Positions 1-9,295 of a DNA stretch of 64,000 nucleotides are shown in pieces (position 1 is the first letter of the stretch; the number at the start of each line of letters is the position of its first letter). A program made the position numbers and the translations under genes. Location of the stretch: NCBI RefSeq assembly GCF_001625575.1, contig NZ_AUXV01000072.1, positions 354,628-418,627 on the forward strand, written 5' to 3'. Source of the stretch: Pseudoalteromonas luteoviolacea S2607 (lineage in GTDB: Bacteria > Pseudomonadota > Gammaproteobacteria > Enterobacterales > Alteromonadaceae). Below the pieces are notes generated by a model. It did no database searches. It saw only the letters and a program-made list of their open reading frames with translations, and had not been told where the DNA came from.

Positions 1-847
1 TTAATGCTAAATGTTTTATTGGGTGGTGGTATCGAAAATTGTTATAAAATAAAGTTTCTGGGTAACGCTCTTTAATACACTGTTCTTCAAGAACTTTAAA
101 AATAGCTGAATTTTTAGCGAGCAAATTAAGCTTACCCGCGATAAATTTCCTCAGTAGCCTTTGCCTAATATGATTTGCTTCTGTGACAAAGCCTAATTCT
201 AACAACTGATTTCTATAAGTTTTATAAACATCACTTAAGGAAAGTCGAAACTCAAAATCAAAAAATTCCTCACAAATGAGTTTATTAAAATCAAATTCTT
301 CTGCTAGAGCATTAACTTCACGTGTATAATTTGGGGACAGAAGAATCTTGATACTATTTCGCTGAACCGTTCCTAAATAGCAGCCATGCACTGGACAGAC
401 AGTAATGCCTATAAGTTGGTGAACTTTATGCCAATAAGCTGCACCGTATTTTTTAAAATCAATTTCAACGCACTTAGGGCAATAGTTCAACGTTTGACCA
501 GGTGTAAGCCTACTAGCTACATTACCTAACTTACTCTGGAGACTCCCTGTGCCACCAGTTTCTAATGCTCCAATCAGTAACTGAAAAATATCATTGCTAA
601 TGAATGGTTTGTAATATTGAACACTTGTCATGTGTTCAATAATGTACTCCATTGATATTCCCGATAACTTAGCGATAGAAGGCAGGTAACCAGGAAACTC
701 ATTACTAGGCCTAGAGCCGTTAACTCCAATGACACTTAATGTATTCTTCTTAAATGAAGCGCCAGCAGACAGAAGATGAAACCGACAAAGAAGACTAAAA
801 ATAGACTCATCCGGAAAAGGCGTAGGAAATGCAGGATGTTGTCTCAC
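1..847 (-). CDS. tnsD: TniQ/TnsD-family target-site selector (3' end off window)
   Basis: The frame opens with GTG at 847 and stays open for 282 codons to the window edge, so the C-terminus is missing. It overlaps the preceding tniQ stop by four bases (GTGA). It has the TniQ/TnsD zinc-finger signature: CPKC, then a YGAAYWHKVHQL stretch, then CPVHG. In Tn7, TnsD reads a fixed chromosomal site and recruits TnsC and TnsB. Two consecutive TniQ-family genes suggest that this one is the TnsD-like, site-specific selector. Which site it recognises cannot be told from here. Confidence in the family is high; the TnsD assignment over a second TniQ is an inference. Confidence 0.85.
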   Translation of the reverse strand, partial: MRQHPAFPTPFPDESIFSLLCRFHLLSAGASFKKNTLSVIGVNGSRPSNEFPGYLPSIAKLSGISMEYIIEHMTSVQYYKPFISNDIFQLLIGALETGGTGSLQSKLGNVASRLTPGQTLNYCPKCVEIDFKKYGAAYWHKVHQLIGITVCPVHGCYLGTVQRNSIKILLSPNYTREVNALAEEFDFNKLICEEFFDFEFRLSLSDVYKTYRNQLLELGFVTEANHIRQRLLRKFIAGKLNLLAKNSAIFKVLEEQCIKERYPETLFYNNFRYHHPIKHLAL

Positions 848-1740
848 GCTAACGCTCCATCGAGCTTTAATTCATGTCTTAGCCAATAAAATAAAGCAAG
901 CCAATAAACCGGATTTCGCCCGCTTATAAAGGTAGAGTCCACAAACATTGCAGCAAGTATGTTGGGCCTACCTCGTCTGGTATATCTTGCGTAGTCTCTG
1001 AATAAGTATTCCAGTAATTCTTGACCTAGACCAACTTCAAATTTAGGGATTAAATCTGTACAAATTACTTTTATTTTAGACGCACGTTGTTGGTTTAAAT
1101 TGAGATGTTCTATTATATCTTTTTGAATTTTCAATAACTCTTTTTGTTTATCTATACAATGTGCGAAAACCTTAAATACAAATGATTGCCATGTTTTTAA
1201 CTCTTCCGAGGGGAATTTAATAACAGGAACCCACCCTTTGATGTCACTCGGGAGTAATTCGGTATACAAGTTTTTTACTGGATCATGTGCTTTTTCAATA
1301 ATGGTATTGTGCTTGTAACACATAAAGGCACTTGGAATTTGGTGTTGTGTATGCCAATAGCTAACGCCAAACTCAGTAAGATCTTCTTGCCTGCACTTTT
1401 TACAACTGTGCCAGCTTGTATCAAAGCTAAAAAGCTGTTGTTCGTTCATATGGCTAAATGCATCTAATGTTGGATCCTTATCATTAAGAAGAGATCCCAC
1501 GGATAACTGCCACAATGGAGCTACTGTGTTGTTCGATAGAACTTTACTTCTATCACAGTGTTGATTTACTAATGCCTCAATAGATTTAGAAAACAATTTA
1601 TTTGGATGCAGAAACCGATCTTGGAATAGCAACTTTTTTTGAAAATATAAAAATTCCGCATACCCGGAGAGCTTATAAGCTCTAATAAGCCAGGAGTATA
1701 TATGTTCACCCGAAAATGGATTGTTTAATGAAACAATCAT
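844..1740 (-). CDS. tniQ: TniQ family transposition protein
   Basis: A 298-residue TniQ-family protein. The N-terminus has the usual NPFSGEHIYSWLIR pattern. Zinc ligands are CKKC near residue 114 and CYKH near residue 141, with the intervening GVSYWHTQHQIPSAF resembling the TniQ core YWH..HQ..G. TniQ proteins link a target-recognition module to TnsC. At about 300 residues it is shorter than Tn7 TnsD (about 500) and closer to the short TniQ forms. The ATG overlaps the tnsC stop (ATGA) and its own stop overlaps the next gene. Unlike tnsA, tnsB and tnsC it has no lesion. Confidence 0.85.
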   Translation of the reverse strand: MIVSLNNPFSGEHIYSWLIRAYKLSGYAEFLYFQKKLLFQDRFLHPNKLFSKSIEALVNQHCDRSKVLSNNTVAPLWQLSVGSLLNDKDPTLDAFSHMNEQQLFSFDTSWHSCKKCRQEDLTEFGVSYWHTQHQIPSAFMCYKHNTIIEKAHDPVKNLYTELLPSDIKGWVPVIKFPSEELKTWQSFVFKVFAHCIDKQKELLKIQKDIIEHLNLNQQRASKIKVICTDLIPKFEVGLGQELLEYLFRDYARYTRRGRPNILAAMFVDSTFISGRNPVYWLALFYWLRHELKLDGALA

Positions 1741-3133
1741 AGAGGAACACCTTCATAACCATCATCGTCAAGCGGTAACTCCGAAGGTATCATTGCTACT
1801 TGCTTCTCTAGCCGTTTTACAGTTCTCGTTTCTTTTTGAGTTAATTTGTATTCAGGTAAATAAACCTCAATTTGTTCTAATATAGCTCTAGCTTCAACGC
1901 CACTAAAATTATGGTCATCAGCTACTTTTAGTAATTCTTTAATTAGCTTTTTAACTTCCTTGTCCAATCCTCTCCCCAAAGTCATGATATCGTCAAAAGC
2001 ATCAAGTTTCCCATGTCGAAGGGCTATAATTGCAGGCTTCATCATTGAAAATTTTGTATCAAATATGTGGTCAAGTATTGCAATAGAAATACTCTTAATA
2101 CCTTTTCGTAAACAATATTTATTTGCTTGCTCTACTAGAAAAAACAAACAGTGAGGAATTCCCAAAGTTAAGCTATAAATCTTTTTAAATATCTCATCAT
2201 TTAATTCAGTAAAATCTGGGGTTAGTTGATAATCCCAAGCATATTCAACCAACATCTTCCAATCTTCAGAACCAATTGAAAAATTGCGCCATTCATGGGG
2301 AATACCCAACCTACGAGCATTTGTAAATTCTTTTTCTGCCAACCGGTTAGCTTTCGAGGTACCAATTTTCACAGTTGGTATTCGAGCCACTTGTGTTAAT
2401 TGATCAAATAGCATAAAGATCATGGCGCGTTCATTAGCTGAAGCAAAACAAATATTATGTATTTCATCAAAAATGATCGCTCCAATAAGCAATGTTGAGC
2501 ATAATGTGACTAGCTTCTTAATACACCTCTGCGTGTTAGTGATTCATATTGCTGTTCATAATCAGTACCCAGCACTTTATCTATCTCTGCTGCGATAATT
2601 AAACATATTTCTTTACTGTCCGCATCCGCCGGAATATCAACTTTGATGTAGACTATTTGAAGCCACTCCCACTTCATAGGCCCATCTTCTGGGTGGCGAA
2701 ATACAGGTTTAATCAACGTAAGAATACTGTCAAACAGTGTGGTTTTCCCCATACCACTATATCCAGTAAACTTAACAGATGGAGCAGTCGTCCGAGTGCG
2801 TTTATACTTTGCTGTTGCAACCTGGTTTTGCCACTTTACGGTATCTTCTTCACAAGGGTTCCTTTCAGCTAACCCTTCTTTCAATATATTTAAGAAGTCG
2901 CAATAAACATCGTAATACTCTGATGTTGGTGATACTGACTTCATGATCTTAGAAGCTTTATGCTCTAACGTTTCAACATCCAAACTTTCAAAGTCATCGG
3001 GAACTTCAACTAAATCCTCTACAGCATCCCAGAACTTATCTACAGTTAACCTAATGGGTAATGTCTCTATAAGTGGATTACCTTGAAAATCAGTATTATT
3101 TGAATGCTTATAAACAGCTTTAGCAAATTCCAT
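1737..3133 (-). pseudogene. tnsC: TnsC-like AAA+ transposition regulator, frameshifted
   Basis: The first part starts at ATG 3133, overlapping the tnsB stop (TAATG), and carries a Walker A motif GYSGMGKTT at about residue 125. It stops at 2510 after RRGVLRS. The second part (from about 2525 down to 1737) continues in another frame with LLIGAIIFDEIHNI, the Walker B segment, and the C-terminal AAA+ lid. Together they cover a typical TnsC of about 460 residues. The frame change lies at about 2510-2525 and equals loss of one base. Family knowledge: TnsC is the ATPase that connects target selectors with TnsA/TnsB. A single-base sequencing error cannot be excluded, but neighbouring genes are also damaged. 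Confidence 0.8.
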
Positions 3134-5388
3134 TATCTACCTCTAATTGATCTTGAATTTCGACGACTTGCCATTTTTTCAGCAAATAATGATGCCGTCG
3201 GGTTTGACTTAGTAACCAAACTTGGTTCATCCTCATCATGAAGGCTAGTTTCAGCTTCTTTACTTGCATTAGATAGAGAGCCCGTATGTTCATGAAACTT
3301 ATTCTGAGAATCTTTCACTTCCCTAAGAATGGCTTTCCTCACGGTTGGCAGTTATATCTTGAGAGTTAGCTTCGTGTGTTGATATTGGTGCTTTCTCTGA
3401 AGCGGCCTTGGCAACAATATTGCTGGCTTTTAAGCGAGTTTCACCCTGCTTTTCATCATGTTTAGATTTTAAATTTTTCAACTTATTAGACTGATGAATT
3501 TTGTCATTTCTAACCTCTTCATCAGACATGGTTTGATAAGCAGCATCAACCTCTGTTAATACTGCTTTTTTAAAACCATCCTCTGTTTCAATAAATATTT
3601 GACCCATTGAATAACGCATAAATCGACACGATAACCTTGGTAATTTATTAGGACCTTCGTTCAGGTCTTGAATACCATTCTCCTTGGTCCATTCACATTT
3701 GTATTTCAGCCCTTTAGAGTTATTGCCGTCACGTCTCTTTAAAAACCTACCGGGCAATAACAAGTAACCACGGTGGACAGTAACTTCTCCAACCTCTAAA
3801 AGACTTAAATAAAGCTCTTCCTCTGACACGGACTTTAGATATCCAGGACGATTAACAAGCCCCCAATTCCACTTGCTCATTGGAATAGGATCAACACCAT
3901 CAATACGCATTTCTTTGGTTAATGGCATATCTTCAAGTGGATAGTAATTGTTATAGCGAGTAATAAAATCAATCAAAATTTGGTAAAGCTCCCTTTTATT
4001 TATTAGGGCATCTCGTCGTAAATTTCTTTTCAAATAGTCATCTATTTTCTTTCTGCCTACACCAGGTACCTTTCCATACTAAAAATCCTCAAGCGTCATA
4101 TGCCTGCGCTCTACAAGTCCTTTTTGTTGTGAGTTTCCTTCCGTATTGTAAACTTGCTCAATCTGAGCGTCTTTGCTAAACGCTCTTTCCAACTCAGCTT
4201 TAAACTCAGCATTGTCAACAAATATTGATCTACACTTCCGACTAAATGACCAACCTTCTGTTAATTCAACACCAATTTCCTGACAAAACTTTTCTTTGTC
4301 TCTAAACGCTACAAACAAAACTTCTCGCGCGGTATGAGCTGAGGCCTTGGCAAAGGTAAGAAGTAGTGCAACCCAAGCCCTTGAAAACATATCAATAACA
4401 GAATAACAAGTTGGTTTTCCTAACCTTTTTGTTCTTGTTGGATCAAACTCATCAACTAATTCAATATCCAAAGGTGTTTCATCAACTTGATAAGCGTGCC
4501 CAGGCCCTTTGGCGTAAAATTTATCGATATCACCAGAAAGACCCTTTTGATCTTTATTAAATTTGTCAGTTTTACCCTGAGTAGCTCTAAAACTTTCAAT
4601 ATTTTTTTAATTAGTTCTCTAGCATAAGATTTAAATTGCCCCTCAGAGATCCTCTTCTCTTCATCCCAGCGTTTATAACCTGTAATTTCTCCAGTAATTG
4701 CATTTACAGTAGGGTCACTAGCAAAAGTATCCTCATACTCAATGAACGCAGCAGGAATCGATTTGGGGTTTCTGCATTTGATATGTTGGTTAACTATTTT
4801 TGTTATATGCTTATCGTCAATTTCGTTTCTCATTCGCCCAATGACACCAGAAGCCCTTTTAGGTCCCGTCTTTTTGGTATATTTCTTCTCCAAAGATTTT
4901 CCTGTACCTGGCTTTCTTAAGAATGCATTAATGTTGCAACCTGTTCGGAAATACCTGTAAAGCCATTCATATAACTGAGTACGAGTAGCTTTTAAACCAA
5001 CATTTTTGGCCACCTCTAAACAATTACTAATTTTTCGATTACCATAATTTCTAGAAACCAAGAAAGTCTCTAAGTCGTACAAAATTGGCTTGATAATCTG
5101 AAATTTTTTATCTCGCTTACTTAACTGGCTTGGTTTAATAAACTTGTCAGACTTCTTCATATAGTCAGGTAAATCCAATTCACCTTTAGTTAAATCACCA
5201 GATTCCAGCTCCAAAATTAATTTTTCGTAGCTAAGTAATGTTGGTTTTTTATCCCTGGTCATATCCATTGCGTATACTCGATCTAGTTGCTTATCGATAT
5301 AGATAATCACATGGGGTTCTGAAATCGCTGCCTTCATTCCTTTTCTTGGTAAAACCAAGTCGTTAAGTGTTATAGTAATTTGAGACAT
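3133..5388 (-). pseudogene. tnsB: TnsB-like DDE transposase with two frameshifts and an internal amber codon
   Basis: The ATG at 5388 overlaps the tnsA stop (TGATG). The frame breaks at a seven-A run (minus strand, 4602-4608), where restoring one A gives NIESFRATQGKTDKF and continues into the DDE core: D in HAYQVDETPLDI, D in IFVDNAEFK, E in KGLVERRHMT. An in-frame TAG at 4079-4081 follows LEDF, and the same frame continues with YGKVPGVGRKKIDDYLKR. A last frame change between 3323 and 3351 restores a C-terminal tail ending at 3133, where TAATG overlaps tnsC. All three catalytic acids remain recognisable. TnsB binds the ends and performs strand transfer. As written the gene cannot make full-length protein. 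Confidence 0.85.
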
Positions 5389-6218
5389 CAGTTAACGCCT
5401 CGGATACCAAGTTCATTTGGTGAGAACTCAAATTCAAGTAACCTTTCCGACAAATTAGCGTAAATTTTTCTGTGCCATACGCAATGTTGAAATATCTCTA
5501 CGCTGTCAAAATAATCAATCCCAAACTCACTCGCCAACGAATTTAAAATATCGCTAAAGCGGTTCTTGGGTCTCTCTGAAATTAAGTCAAAAAAACGTAT
5601 TTGCCATCGGGTAATTATTAGCTTTAACGATGTGCTTAATGAGCTAGATGGGTACAATTGTTCAAGGTTTTGAGAGAAAATAGTCTTGATGTTTTCACTC
5701 ATTACCAAGTACCATTTAACGCCTTGTGACTCCCAAAAAGCCTTTTCCAGTTTTTGCTTAGCTTCTAAGTTTTCTTTTTGTTTATCAGTTAACTTTTCAA
5801 AAGCCTTTTGGTCTTTAATTGAATAAGCAACTTTCTTTCCATTTATCTGCTGACAGTAAAAGTCTGTTGTCATTACAACTTGAACATTAGCAGAATATGG
5901 ATATGTGGGGTACCTAACTCCCAGCGCTTTAGCTATGGCAACACCTCTCTCAATTTACAGTAATGGATACTGCTCCTTTATCCACACAAATCGTCGAGAA
6001 AAACGCAATCGATAAAAAAAGTGTCTTTCATTTGTAGAAAGAAAATCACGATCTTGGCCAGACTCATCAAAGTCAGGGGTTCTCGACTTACTTCCCTGTG
6101 ACTTCATATCTTGAGTTTCTATGAATGAAACATAGTGAGCGCTATTTTGGTTTGCACGCTTCCAGTTTTCTATCCAACCATCTCTGATTTTATTTGTGAT
6201 TTTGTTTCTACGTTTCAT
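5388..6218 (-). pseudogene. tnsA: TnsA-like endonuclease interrupted by an in-frame ochre codon
   Basis: From ATG 6218 the frame encodes the N-terminal half of TnsA, including STNERHFFYRL (candidate catalytic Glu) and VWIKEQYPLL. It then meets TAA at 5955-5957 and continues in the same frame with ALGVRYPTYPY and VVMTTDFYCQ (catalytic Asp), followed by AYSIKD (Lys of the nuclease core) and NLEAKQKLEKAFWESQGVKW. Tn7 TnsA is about 270 residues and this reading gives about 276. A possible GTG start upstream at 6245 is less typical. TnsA cuts the 5' ends during cut-and-paste transposition; its loss would favour replicative co-integrates if TnsB were active, which it appears not to be. Confidence 0.85.
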
Positions 6219-6285
6219 TATTAAAATAGTTACCCTTAAGTTCACACTAACAACAACTTCTTAGATTTAGCAAAACACACAACAA

Positions 6286-6409
6286 ACTTCAAGCCGTTGT
6301 TTTTAAAACATATTTTTACAATAAATAAAAAACTGTCAGATATGAAATAGCAGCACAAAATTAATACTTAACTTTCAAAACCGTAGTTATTTAGCTTATT
6401 TTTCTGACA
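6286..6409. repeat. Putative Tn7-like right end with TnsB-site-like repeats
   Basis: Two diverged direct repeats at 6286-6320 and 6371-6409 share, in order, CTTCAA, CCGTNGTT, TTTA and TATTTTT, and each ends in ACA. A weaker copy around 6255-6275 shares ATTTAGC. Same-orientation repeats next to tnsA, ending in a terminal ACA (TGT on the other strand), are what a Tn7-like end with TnsB sites should look like. A perfect 14-bp inverted repeat (AAAAAACTGTCAGA at 6327-6340, complement at 6403-6416) overlaps the outer copy. The exact terminus at 6409 is inferred. Confidence 0.5.
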
Positions 6410-6497
6410 GTTTTTTTTATAGATATCTGTTCTAAACAGCCGCTTGGTATTGATAATAAATTCTAAAAAGACAAGTAGCTTATCCTTATAGATTCAT

Positions 6498-6533
6498 AAA
6501 AAAATCGCCTACGCCATCTACATTTCAATGGCG
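6498..6533 (-). terminator. Hairpin plus T-run after the DUF2130 gene
   Basis: On the minus strand CGCCAT (6533-6528) pairs with ATGGCG (6517-6512), and seven Ts follow at 6504-6498 after a seven-base gap. It sits just downstream of the stop at 6545. The stem is short and the T-run is offset, so this is a modest candidate. Confidence 0.4.
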
Positions 6534-6544
6534 CAGTCATTGCT

Positions 6545-7816
6545 TCAACCTTCAGATTCAAGTAAAGCGATATCATCTAACAAAGGCATGCTTCCATTCG
6601 ACAACCCTTGTAATTCACCGCACATAGACATCACTTGATTTGTAATACCGTCAATTTGCCCTTCACGTTTCTTCCATATTCGCTGCATCGCTGATTTTTC
6701 CTTCCCCAGCTCTAGTCGCATTTGATCCTGGTGATCGACTATCGCCTTGATGCGCTGAACAAACTGATTACTACAGATATAGTCATAAAGCGCTTCCATT
6801 TGCTCACTTTTACCTACACTTACAACTTTTTGTCGTTGAGATTCAATCAACACGGTGCGTAAAGCTTCCGCTAGCCCCTTCACTAATGCAGGTTTGACTA
6901 GCCATACACCATCTTTCAATAACATTGGTTCATTAGCTTCAGCAGGAAACACCGTAGTGACCAATACTGATATATCTCCACCCACGTCTTGTGTGTCGCC
7001 TTTTAGCTTCGGTATCCAAGTGTTTGACCAGTTTTCAGCTCGCTTAGCTTCCCATACAATTTTTCCGCAAGGAGTACCAGAGCGCATGCGTACTGTTTGA
7101 ATAACATCAGCGCCTCTTGCACCCTTTTTAACAGGTTCAATTTCATCAAATGGGTTTGATAGAGCCAATTCAGACTCTAATTCTAGCTCCAGCACTTCAC
7201 CTTGAAGTTGTTGAGAGCCTTGATCTAGCTTTCGTTTTAACTCTTCATTAGCCTTTGAAGCATCATCAATCTTCTTACGGTATTCCGCTTCTTTTAATTT
7301 AAATTCATCTGACACTACATCACGTAGAGTTTGCTTTTCAGCTTCAATACGACGAGCCAATTCTAGATCCATATTCTTTTGCTGATCTTCAAGCTCAGTT
7401 TTGGCTTTTCTCAGTGCTAGCTCTTCTTTTCTAAATTGCGCAAGCTGTTCATCTTTGGTTTTAAGTGACTCTTCCAGTGCATCTTTCTCAAGCTTTACGG
7501 CTTCACGAACTCGCTCTTCAGCCTTCAGCTTTTCGGATTTAATTCGTTTTTGTAGAGTATCAGCACTTTCTTTACTGTCAGCGAGCTGCTCTTCCAATAC
7601 AGCAAGCTGTTGTTTAAAAGTTTTAGTTACTGATTTTTCAGCGTCTTTTGCGGCCTGCTCTCTTATCGAGCTTAATTCTTGATTCAGAAGTTGCTGGTAT
7701 TCGCCTTCATGCTGCTCAATTAAATGTTTGGCAATAGCGTCCCGAATGTGGAACTCGCTATCACAATGTGGGCAAGCTATTTGGTCGTCGGCATTAAGTA
7801 TAATTTTAGAAGTCAT
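6545..7816 (-). CDS. DUF2130 domain protein
   Basis: A 423-residue protein. An N-terminal zinc-ribbon-like element (CPHCDSEF near residue 15) is followed by a long charged coiled coil (about residues 35-215). The C-terminal DUF2130 domain contains RGADVIQTVRMRSG and KIVWEAKRAENW; the latter resembles the E-x-K end of a PD-(D/E)xK nuclease core. The biochemical role of DUF2130 proteins is not established and the nuclease idea is an inference. The gene is separated from mcrC by 154 bp containing a hairpin terminator, so it probably has its own promoter. It is the last island gene before the Tn7-like end. Confidence 0.8.
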   Translation of the reverse strand: MTSKIILNADDQIACPHCDSEFHIRDAIAKHLIEQHEGEYQQLLNQELSSIREQAAKDAEKSVTKTFKQQLAVLEEQLADSKESADTLQKRIKSEKLKAEERVREAVKLEKDALEESLKTKDEQLAQFRKEELALRKAKTELEDQQKNMDLELARRIEAEKQTLRDVVSDEFKLKEAEYRKKIDDASKANEELKRKLDQGSQQLQGEVLELELESELALSNPFDEIEPVKKGARGADVIQTVRMRSGTPCGKIVWEAKRAENWSNTWIPKLKGDTQDVGGDISVLVTTVFPAEANEPMLLKDGVWLVKPALVKGLAEALRTVLIESQRQKVVSVGKSEQMEALYDYICSNQFVQRIKAIVDHQDQMRLELGKEKSAMQRIWKKREGQIDGITNQVMSMCGELQGLSNGSMPLLDDIALLESEG

Positions 7817-7917
7817 GGCAAAGTCTCATAGTAGTTAGTTACACACCAACTATTACAACCTTTATGCCAAAAGCTATCTTGTTGAATTTTAAGGATATTA
7901 ACAAACAAAGAGCCACC

Positions 7918-7941
7918 AAAAAGTAATAAACCTTACTTTTT
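7918..7941 (-). terminator. Hairpin terminator downstream of mcrC
   Basis: AAAAAGTAA (7918-7926) pairs with TTACTTTTT (7933-7941) around a six-base loop, 30 bp beyond the mcrC stop. It would end the island operon on the minus strand before the DUF2130 gene. Confidence 0.55.
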
Positions 7942-7970
7942 AGTAGTTTTATCTACCTTATTTAGAGGTT

Positions 7971-9293
7971 TTAAATTTGAAATGTGCTGTTTTTAGGAAA
8001 GGTAATTCGACTTACATCATTTGGGATATTCGGAGAAACATCGAAAGGGATGATCCAAAGCCTTAACTCATTACTGTACTCAAAGCTGTATTGAATGGGT
8101 TCAATGAAGTCATCATGGCTAGGATATATTAGAAATAGCTCACCACTACCTTTAAGATACTTATGACCATAAGCGAACATTTGATACAAGTCGCCTTGCG
8201 ATAAGCCAAATTTATCTGTGCCATTGTCTTTAGTGCTATCAATTACCTTCCACTTAGTATCTAAAACAACATTGGTGCTTTGTTTGTTGATAATGAAAAG
8301 ATCCGGTCTTAGCTGGAAGAATTTTCGTTTATTAAACGTAGCCAATGACTCGGTTCTCACCTGCGTATCAAGAGTCATGTGCTCCGGTAGTAATGTCAGT
8401 AACTCTGACGCTACATAGCTTTCAAATACAGCTTCTAATGGAAACAACAGTGATAATGCATAGCTATTGCCTTGCATGGTTAATGGAGAGAAACCATCCA
8501 GAACGAGTTTAGTCCACTCAAAAGGGACTTTATAATAATTCATCCCTCTATCTAACTTAACAGCAGATAAATCTTTCTTAACATTGGTACTAAGAGGAAT
8601 ATCAGCAAAGGCAAACATTAGCTCTTTAGATAGCTTTTGGTTCTTTGCACTATTGCTATAGCTCGATACTTTATTTAATGCGGTATGAATTAATCTATTG
8701 ATGGCTCTATCAAGTAAAAACTCATCATGTTCAACATAAAACTTATGCTTATTAATTGAATTTGTTCTTATTTGTTTGCCAACAAGTAACTTACCTTTCA
8801 AGAATGATAGATTACTTTCCCTACTCACATAGTCGCTACGTAAGCCTCTTTTAACAAGGGTATTTACTGAATCTAAGAACTGGCTAATGAATACTTCAAG
8901 TAGAGGCATTTTTGACTTGGTGAGATTTGCGCTGTGAGTTTGAATATGGCGAAATGTGCCAAGTGTCGCCAGCATATTAAGCAACGAGCCACGAGCCTTT
9001 TCTTCACCATCTTCGCCTTCAAGTTTACGACCTATTTTAGGCAGAACCTCAATTTGAGTTCCATCTGGCGTAAATAATACGCCTGCATAGTTTTGAATCT
9101 GAAGTACTTCTGTGCTCTCAATGCTTTTAAGGCTTAGAAAGCGACTTTCAGATTCGTCACATAAACAAAGCTGTTTAAGGTAAGTAAACGCAGCATTGCT
9201 TATTTTAGTTATACGCTTTGACTGCTCAGCCTTTTCACCAACACCCAAATAACCAAATTCGAATACTGTTATTGCTGTTTGAATCCTTTTCAC
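7971..9293 (-). CDS. mcrC: McrC-like subunit of a McrBC-type restriction endonuclease
   Basis: A 440-residue protein. The N-terminal region contains NYAGVLFTPDGTQIEVLPKI, typical of the McrC family. The C-terminal PD-(D/E)xK-type nuclease core shows LRPDLFII followed by VVLDTKWKVID, giving the D...D-x-K arrangement. It starts two bases after the mcrB stop, so the two are translationally linked. Family knowledge: McrC binds the McrB GTPase ring and cuts DNA with modified cytosines; the specificity of this member cannot be read from the sequence. Confidence 0.9.
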   Translation of the reverse strand: MKRIQTAITVFEFGYLGVGEKAEQSKRITKISNAAFTYLKQLCLCDESESRFLSLKSIESTEVLQIQNYAGVLFTPDGTQIEVLPKIGRKLEGEDGEEKARGSLLNMLATLGTFRHIQTHSANLTKSKMPLLEVFISQFLDSVNTLVKRGLRSDYVSRESNLSFLKGKLLVGKQIRTNSINKHKFYVEHDEFLLDRAINRLIHTALNKVSSYSNSAKNQKLSKELMFAFADIPLSTNVKKDLSAVKLDRGMNYYKVPFEWTKLVLDGFSPLTMQGNSYALSLLFPLEAVFESYVASELLTLLPEHMTLDTQVRTESLATFNKRKFFQLRPDLFIINKQSTNVVLDTKWKVIDSTKDNGTDKFGLSQGDLYQMFAYGHKYLKGSGELFLIYPSHDDFIEPIQYSFEYSNELRLWIIPFDVSPNIPNDVSRITFPKNSTFQI

Positions 9294-9295
9294 TG

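Larger units (their letters stand above)
1..6409. mobile_element. Tn7-like transposon, tnsA-side end (partial, decayed)
   Basis: Five minus-strand genes in the canonical Tn7 order (tnsA, tnsB, tnsC, tniQ, tnsD-like) run away from a putative end at about 6409, and each gene overlaps the next by 1-4 bases. In Tn7, tnsA lies nearest the right end and cargo lies beyond the tns genes, so cargo should lie left of this window. tnsA, tnsB and tnsC contain nonsense codons or frameshifts while the two TniQ-family genes are open, so the element is probably no longer autonomous. The right boundary is inferred from repeats and a terminal ACA. No target-site duplication can be seen because the other end is outside the window. 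Confidence 0.8.

Noticed and set aside
4555..4620. Programmed -1 frameshift for TnsB expression
   Set aside because: The A-run is suggestive, but an amber codon and a further frame change downstream mean a single recoding event would not yield full-length TnsB; decay is simpler.
6410..6545. glmS attTn7 target next to the element end
   Set aside because: No glmS coding sequence flanks the putative end; the neighbour is a DUF2130 gene.
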